Made by a program: the position numbers and the translations under genes | The notes under the pieces: model-generated | The model's input: only the letters and a program-made list of their open reading frames with translations | Told to the model about the DNA's origin: nothing | The model's database searches: none | Source: Pelosinus fermentans JBW45 | GTDB taxonomy: Bacteria > Bacillota > Negativicutes > DSM-13327 | Reading direction: 5' to 3' | DNA: 64,000 bases | Assembly (NCBI RefSeq): GCF_000271665.2 | Contig: NZ_CP010978.1 | Location: 4,881,001-4,945,000 of the forward strand | Part shown: positions 59,615 through 64,000 of the stretch, one piece after another | Layout: every line of letters starts with the position of its first letter | Position numbering within the stretch: position 1 is the stretch's first letter

Positions 59615-60221
59615 TTATTTATTTATAACTTCCGGTTGAGGCATGTCTTTATACTTAATGCCATCTGCAAAAATAGAGCTTGACTCATTATAAAAATCAA
59701 TAAAATCGTTAATCATCTCATGCCCGCGAGTATCACTTACCATATATGGCGCAAAGAAATTATTCGGCATCTTTTCAAAATTAGCCCATGTCATAAAATA
59801 TGGAAAATGATGTTTTCTGACAAGTGCTGAAACATCACTGAACCACCTTTTGTCCTTATTTCCAGACACAGCCAGACTGCCTCCCTGACGTACGCCTACC
59901 TCTGTAAGTGCTGGAATCTTCCCACAAGTCTTTGCTGCTTCAGACACAACCTGCAGCGAAGTCACAAGTTTCCGGAGTAGCGTATGGATCTGCCAATCTG
60001 GCAAACGTAGGTGCTAATTTTGCAAGCTCATCTTTCGTCACCGCCTCCTTTTTCGCCTTAACATTGTCGGCATAAGCCGTTCTTTCTATGTACACCTTAT
60101 TGTTTGGATTGTTAACTATCGAATCCTCACTGCTCCCTGCCGCAAAAGCTGATATCGGTATAGCACCGCCAATGAGCGCACATACGATTGCTGTCTTAAG
60201 AAACTGTTCTTTCATAAACAT
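59615..60221 (-). pseudogene. GH26 beta-mannanase with internal deletion
   Basis: The 5' part (60221-59940) encodes a signal peptide (ending ISAFAAG) and NNKVYIERTAYADNVKAK. The 3' part, in another frame (about 59970-59615), encodes the end of a GH26 barrel: IPALTEVGVRQGG with the nucleophile-type Glu, PYFMTWANFEKMPNNFF and DFIDFYNESSSIFADG. Some 180 or more residues, with the acid/base region, are missing between them. First gene of its operon, behind a consensus promoter with a GntR-type operator. Non-functional as it stands. Confidence 0.78.
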
Positions 60222-60280
60222 CTCCTCTCATTTTTCTTTTTTACTAAATAATTCCTAATGCTTTTTGCTTTCATTTTTCA

Positions 60281-60330
60281 ATTATAAAATTAAGCATATC
60301 CTTTGTCAAGAAAATGTTATGTCTTTTATT
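60281..60330 (-). promoter_or_regulatory. Consensus promoter and operator of the mannanase operon
   Basis: Minus strand: TTGACA (60304-60309), 17-bp spacer, TATAAT (60281-60286). The sequence just upstream (60308-60330) reads AATAAAAGACATAACATTTT, matching the PTS-operon operator in its left half and in position relative to the -35. Confidence 0.75.
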
Positions 60331-60463
60331 AAGGTGCATTTAATATGGAATACTCTTTATAACAATATAATTATGCAAGTTTTCAAAATAATATTTTAAT
60401 ATGATAATATCTTTTGTTATTAATACAGCATATTTTTCGGTAATTAAAAGTTATATCCTTCAA

Positions 60464-60492
60464 TTGACAATGTAATTCCTTTATTGTATTAT
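60464..60492 (+). promoter_or_regulatory. Promoter of the SLH porin gene
   Basis: TTGACA (60464-60469), 17-bp spacer, TATTAT (60487-60492); about 60 bases of leader to the ATG at 60558. The 60222-60557 gap holds only this and the divergent mannanase promoter. Confidence 0.7.
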
Positions 60493-60557
60493 TGCATTTA
60501 AGTAAAGCTTTATTTTTTTAAGTTTTACTTAAAAAATAAGGGGAGAGAGGAAGAACT

Positions 60558-61910
60558 ATGAAAAACAAAAAGAAAGTTGTTCTATCGGTCTTATCCACAC
60601 TCATCATCAGCACAAGTGCAGCCTCTGCTGCATCTGCTGATCAGTTATACTCTGATGTATCGAAGGATAACTGGGCGGTAGCCGCTGTCACCAAACTGAC
60701 CAATGACGGTATTGTCACAGGCTATGGCGATGGCACGTTCCGCGGCGACCGCGCGATCACCCGCTATGAAATGGCGCAGATGATTGCCAGCGCCCGCACG
60801 CATTCTGAAAAGGCCAGCGAAGAGGACAAGGTTCTGATCCAGCGCCTGTCTAACGAATTCTCCGATGAGTTGAATTCTCTCGGCGTCCGCATGCAGAACG
60901 TTGAAAAGAAGACCGACAACGTAAAATTGAGCGGCGTCTTCGCCAACAAGGCCATGAAAGGCATTACAGGCGGCAATACCTGGTGGGAAAAAGAACTGTT
61001 TCTGAACGTCGATGGCGATGTCGGCGATGGCTGGAAATTCCACGGCGGCCTTGACTGGAAATGGGGAAGCAACACTAAGGGCTGGAATGGAGAAGAATCC
61101 TTCTCTGATCTTTATGGCACCTCTGATAAAGATGTCAATGCCATGATTTACCAACTCTATGCCCAGGGCCCGGTCGGTAAAGGCCTCAACGCCACGATTG
61201 GTCTCTTCACCCCTAGCCTGCAGGAAGGTGTTGTTGGCAATGCCCGCACTAAAGGTGTTGGAGTTGATTACAATGTTGGTAAAACTACGCTTCGCGCCTA
61301 TACCGGTAAAGTTTATGAAAAGAATGCTGATCTGTCCTCTCCTTGGTCGGACGGCTTCATCCGTCATGGCAATCGCTATGATTTCTACAATGACGGAAGC
61401 ACGAAAGATGACAATACGCTTAGTGTCTATGGTTTTTCTGCTGAGCATACTTTTACACCTAAGACTTCCGCCGGCCTTGGCTACTACAGCCTGAAGTCCC
61501 CGAATGCCTATGATGACGGCAGACTGGGCATTGTCGCTCTCAACGCCCGTCAGAAGCTGGCCGACAATCTTGATCTCGTGGGCTTCTATTCTCACGGTAA
61601 CCAGGACTATCAGAACAAGGCCTATGATCTCAAGCTCGTCTACAACGGCAGCCCATGGGGAAGCGACAAGCGCTGGGGTTCATCCATCGGCTATCGTTAC
61701 CTCGGCTCTGATGCCCTGATTATGTCCAACGTTGTCAACGGCAGCGAAAAACCAGGCAGCAAGGGCATGGAGGCCAACGTCTGGTACCACTTCACGAAGA
61801 ACATCCAGTTGCAGAACTATTTCTTCTTCGGTAAGGCAATTGACTCTGACTATGCCGCGAAGCATCCTGATCATACAGCTTTCTTCTCGAATCTTATCTT
61901 CGCCTTCTAA
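60558..61910 (+). CDS. SLH-domain outer-membrane porin (OmpM-like), second copy
   Basis: 450 residues. Signal peptide (about 1-26, SAASAAS), SLH domain (about 29-75, SDVSKDNWAVAAVTKLTNDGIVTGYGDGTFRG is its start), a coiled-coil linker (about 80-118), and a beta-barrel ending in aromatic SNLIFAF. A tether and pore of the Negativicute outer membrane. GC-rich with a codon use unlike the neighbouring PTS and GntR genes. GGGGAGAGAGGAAG precedes the ATG. It is divergent from the mannanase operon and may admit manno-oligosaccharides. Confidence 0.87.
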   Translation: MKNKKKVVLSVLSTLIISTSAASAASADQLYSDVSKDNWAVAAVTKLTNDGIVTGYGDGTFRGDRAITRYEMAQMIASARTHSEKASEEDKVLIQRLSNEFSDELNSLGVRMQNVEKKTDNVKLSGVFANKAMKGITGGNTWWEKELFLNVDGDVGDGWKFHGGLDWKWGSNTKGWNGEESFSDLYGTSDKDVNAMIYQLYAQGPVGKGLNATIGLFTPSLQEGVVGNARTKGVGVDYNVGKTTLRAYTGKVYEKNADLSSPWSDGFIRHGNRYDFYNDGSTKDDNTLSVYGFSAEHTFTPKTSAGLGYYSLKSPNAYDDGRLGIVALNARQKLADNLDLVGFYSHGNQDYQNKAYDLKLVYNGSPWGSDKRWGSSIGYRYLGSDALIMSNVVNGSEKPGSKGMEANVWYHFTKNIQLQNYFFFGKAIDSDYAAKHPDHTAFFSNLIFAF

Positions 61911-62027
61911 TTCCAAATTTGATTCCCAAATATAAACTATTGAATTGCACTACTGTACTAACACGATGATATTTATACCATTAAATTAGCTACTGTAAAA
62001 TACGCTACTTTTTATATGAATTACATA

Positions 62028-62075
62028 AAAAAACAGTCATTGAGGAAATATAGACACTCAATGACTGTTTTTTTA
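62028..62075 (+). terminator. Terminator of the SLH porin
   Basis: Perfect 16-bp arms AAAAAACAGTCATTGA (62028-62043) and its complement (62058-62073) followed by T. Confidence 0.88.
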
Positions 62076-62190
62076 TTAGGACTTTCTTTGATAGATCAAG
62101 ATCATACTGAGAAAAACTGATAGCCCAAGATCCTTTTGATAATCATGTACAAACGCATAGATTGTCGTTCTAGTCTCTGTATATTATGAA

Positions 62191-62904
62191 TTAAGCTCTG
62201 ATACTCAAAGTTTTAAAAATAATCTTATCACTACGATGTCGTGAAATAGAATGTTCAAAGGCACGACCATCATCTAAATAAGCAACCTGCTCTACTTCTA
62301 GCATTGGAAAACTGGTATCTACTTTTAAATAGTTTTGTTCTACCTCATTTGGCCACATTGCTCGTATTGCACGATGCGCAGACTGAATCTTTAATTTTAA
62401 TCCACTTTGAATATAGTGATAAATAGAATCCAATAGAACATCCCGTTTTAGGCCCGGGATGATATCCAATGGCATCTGAGTATATTCTACAACAAACGGC
62501 TCTTTATCCGCATAACGAGCACGAATAATATCATATACAAAACCATCTTTATCAATTTGCAATTTATCCGCAACTTCAGCCGAAGGATGAACTATTTCAA
62601 ACCTAATAATCTCCGAAGAAATACTTTTTCCTGTATTCGATTCTGTAAAACCAGTAAACTGTTGTACCATGCTAAGTTCCTTCACCGCATCATCATTTAC
62701 CGCCTTTACAAAAGTACCTGCGCCTCGCCGTTTGATTACAAGTCCTGCATTAACGACTTCATCTACCGCTTTTTTTATTGTAATACGGCTAACATTATAA
62801 GTTCGGCACATTTCCTTTTCCTGAGGAAGCTGTTCCCCTGGCAAATATAGTTTATTTAATATTCTATGCCGCAAATCTTTGGCAATTTCTTGATATTTGA
62901 CCAT
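62191..62904 (-). CDS. GntR/HutC-family regulator, copy 2
   Basis: 237 residues, the same design as the regulator at 50875-51588 and obviously its paralogue (MVKYQEIAKDLRHRIL; EMCRTYNVSRITIKKAVDEVVNAGLVIKRRG; UTRA domain ending SISRHRSDKIIFKTLSIR). Such pairs with nearly identical recognition helices should bind the same operators. Together they bracket the mannan/PTS locus. They may respond to different sugar phosphates or compete. Confidence 0.88.
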   Translation of the reverse strand: MVKYQEIAKDLRHRILNKLYLPGEQLPQEKEMCRTYNVSRITIKKAVDEVVNAGLVIKRRGAGTFVKAVNDDAVKELSMVQQFTGFTESNTGKSISSEIIRFEIVHPSAEVADKLQIDKDGFVYDIIRARYADKEPFVVEYTQMPLDIIPGLKRDVLLDSIYHYIQSGLKLKIQSAHRAIRAMWPNEVEQNYLKVDTSFPMLEVEQVAYLDDGRAFEHSISRHRSDKIIFKTLSIRA

Positions 62905-63289
62905 AATTGCATTTTCTCCTTCATTATATATCTTTTAATATTTCTTATTATAGCGTCAATAGCAAATAAACAAATTGAAGTGCCTACAGAATTTAAACCA
63001 ATGTGACGCGACATTGCAATATCTTCTTTACAACTATGTGTGAAAATTAGAAGTAATATTTTCTCCCATTTCGTATTTATTTCTAGAAGAACATATTCAT
63101 TTTTATTTAGAATTATATATCATTAATATTCTATCTGTCAAAAAGATATATCCTTTGTTCACAGATGAAATATTTTATATATTACCTTGCCTTCCTATTG
63201 CCATAAATGAGGCTTATTCTAAGATAAACCGCAACACCCCTGATAAATAAAAACCAATCAACTTTAAATTTTATTATCAGCTCTAATAG

Positions 63290-63320
63290 AAAAAGTCTCC
63301 TAGCATTTCGGAGACTTTTT
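63290..63320. terminator. Bidirectional hairpin terminator
   Basis: AAAAAGTCTCC (63290-63300) and GGAGACTTTTT (63310-63320) with T on both strands. The stretch 62905-63289 otherwise shows only the AT-rich upstream region of the GntR gene. Confidence 0.75.
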
Positions 63321-63364
63321 GTTGTACCCATCGCACTTATAATACTTCTTTTCTAGCAAATAAA

Positions 63365-63639
63365 AAATGCCAATACAAATAACCATAACGTTACTTGGTT
63401 GGCATTTTCCCCTGCACCACAATGTTGCAGCGGTTCAGATATTGTATTCCACCTGTGGTAAAACGCGCGCAAAACTGCGGGTACGTTCTTCTTTCGGGGA
63501 TTGAAAGATATCCCTCGGTGTACCCCCTTCGACAATGTAGGAGCAAAGGGACGCTCATTTTGCTTCCCGCTCACTCACACCTTAAAAATGCTGATGCTCT
63601 TTTTTCTTGCACATCTTACCATATTATTTCTCCTGTTTT
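63365..63639 (-). ncRNA. ~275-nt structured RNA candidate
   Basis: A promoter (63646-63674) and an intrinsic terminator (AAATGCCAA 63365-63373 / TTGGCATTT 63399-63407, six T) define a minus-strand transcript. Predicted pairings include a long-range GCAUUUU/AAAAUGC, GG(A)AGCAAA/UUUGCUCC, GGGUAC/GUACCC enclosing GGGAU/AUCCC, and CUGCA/UGCAG. A 15-codon ORF lies at its 5' end. A 73-codon frame exists but runs through the terminator, so I treat it as non-coding. Class unknown. Confidence 0.5.
63575..63622 (-). CDS. 15-codon leader ORF in the RNA candidate
   Basis: MVRCARKKSISIFKV with AGGAGAAATAAT upstream of the ATG at 63622. Its stop (TGA) overlaps a GTG that starts a 73-codon frame. It could be a leader peptide; no family recognised. 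Confidence 0.35.
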   Translation of the reverse strand: MVRCARKKSISIFKV

Positions 63640-63645
63640 TGTTTT

Positions 63646-63674
63646 ATTCTATCATTGTTTTAAGGTAGAAACAA
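63646..63674 (-). promoter_or_regulatory. Promoter of the RNA candidate
   Basis: Minus strand TTGTTT (63669-63674), 17-bp spacer, TAGAAT (63646-63651). Confidence 0.55.
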
Positions 63675-63801
63675 AAAGAACGTCCCCTCTGATAGTCTTT
63701 ACTGAACACCATTATAAAAAGAATCACACCAAGGAACAAAGGGTTTACCTTAATAGCATAGTGCTAACTTTCGCATTAAATAGTCATCAGAAATATAAAC
63801 G

Positions 63802-63840
63802 AATAGCAGGCTATGCCATTTCAGCATGCAGCCTGCTATT
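63802..63840. terminator. Hairpin between rlmH and the RNA candidate
   Basis: AATAGCAGGCT (63802-63812) and AGCCTGCTATT (63830-63840). Downstream of rlmH on the minus strand; the T tail is on the plus strand. Confidence 0.6.
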
Positions 63841-63872
63841 TCTTACTATTTTAAATTCGCTGTTTGACCCGA

Positions 63873-63897
63873 TACACCTCAATGATGGTAGTTTTCT
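63873..63897. repeat. rlmH 3' end, repeated at 14766-14790
   Basis: Last codons and stop of rlmH plus six bases; 24 of 25 identical and in the same orientation as the distal copy. Confidence 0.55.
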
Positions 63898-64000
63898 CCC
63901 CGATTAATCTTAAATGCCCGATAGATCTGTTCTACTAACAGCAACCGTATCATTTGGTGAGTGAATGTCATTTTAGAGAAAGATAATCTTTCTTTTGCAG
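63879..64000 (-). CDS. rlmH: 23S rRNA (pseudouridine-1915-N3)-methyltransferase RlmH, C-terminal part
   Basis: The frame enters from beyond the window and ends [20 protein letters not shown] ... [17 protein letters not shown]. This is the RlmH C-terminus (S-x-M-T-F-x-H-Q, L-x-E-Q-I-Y-R-A). The enzyme methylates pseudouridine 1915 in helix 69 of 23S rRNA. The end of this gene is the known integration target of SCC elements in staphylococci. Confidence 0.9.
   Translation of the reverse strand, partial: AKERLSFSKMTFTHQMIRLLLVEQIYRAFKINRGENYHH

Noticed and set aside
60645-61595. 316-codon open frame antisense to the SLH porin
   Set aside because: It is a by-product of GC-rich codon bias in the porin gene; no RBS and no recognisable domain.
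63353-63574. 73-codon minus-strand frame in the RNA candidate
   Set aside because: Its last codons run through the terminator stem and poly-T, and several frames are open here, as expected of structured RNA. Kept only as a note.
63395-63907. 170-codon plus-strand frame crossing the RNA candidate and rlmH end
   Set aside because: Runs through two terminators and antisense to rlmH; no RBS or family.

Overview
The window looks like chromosome of a low-GC, outer-membrane-bearing Firmicute of the Negativicutes, most likely the Sporomusaceae (Pelosinus/Sporomusa-like). The main evidence is two porins with an N-terminal SLH domain and a beta-barrel body (the OmpM-type outer-membrane tether of this class), an 11-subunit respiratory complex I without the NADH module, a Tat-exported molybdoenzyme, and several PTS sugar loci. 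The genus is inference. I see no rRNA, tRNA or CRISPR array.

Layout. 1-4.3 kb: 3' end of an HD-GYP gene, an XRE-cupin regulator divergent from azlCD, and an acetoacetate-decarboxylase-like gene with a DUF2000 gene. 4.3-14.7 kb (minus strand): an aryl-beta-glucoside locus with 6-phospho-beta-glucosidase, BglG-type antiterminator, PTS EIIBCA, an SLH porin, a secreted esterase and a secreted GH3 glycosidase. It carries one classical RAT/terminator and two copies of a divergent RAT-like element that appear to control ribosome-binding sites. 14.8-24.1 kb (minus): a molybdoenzyme cluster (Fe-S protein, PucR-type regulator, lipoprotein, TorD chaperone, catalytic/Fe-S/membrane subunits, a second catalytic subunit, TatA). 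24.2-27 kb: a frameshifted PepSY gene divergent from a two-component system. 27.3-32.7 kb: a free-standing small RNA candidate, a MocR regulator divergent from a GH1 gene, and a TcyP-type transporter. 32.9-42.6 kb (minus): nuoABCDHIJKLMN. 43-49.8 kb: an accessory zone with an XRE repressor and its operators, a truncated sacsin-like ATPase, remains of IS110, RAYT and IS256 transposases, and a two-gene nuclease plus ABC-ATPase cassette that looks like an anti-phage system. 49.8-62.9 kb: a carbohydrate locus best read as mannan utilisation (GH5 and GH26 mannanases, carbohydrate-binding proteins, SLH porin, lactose/cellobiose-family PTS, GH1 phospho-glycosidase, SGNH esterase, mannose-6-phosphate isomerase, two paralogous GntR regulators sharing an operator). 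Several of its secreted genes are broken. 63-64 kb: a structured RNA candidate and the 3' end of rlmH.

How it works together. Both sugar loci follow the same plan: extracellular hydrolases, an SLH porin through the outer membrane, a phosphorylating PTS permease, then a cytoplasmic phospho-glycosidase. The aryl-glucoside branch is switched by RNA antitermination and the mannan branch by GntR repressors next to consensus promoters. The respiratory part pairs a ferredoxin-type complex I with an exported molybdoreductase.

Strongest second-look items: the RAT/Shine-Dalgarno hairpins (11.87-13.0 kb), a 25-nt direct repeat of the rlmH 3' end bracketing 49 kb in SCC-like geometry, the nuclease/ATPase pair (46-48.5 kb), two unassigned structured RNAs (27.7 and 63.5 kb), and the PTS-coupled mannan regulon with its decaying enzymes.
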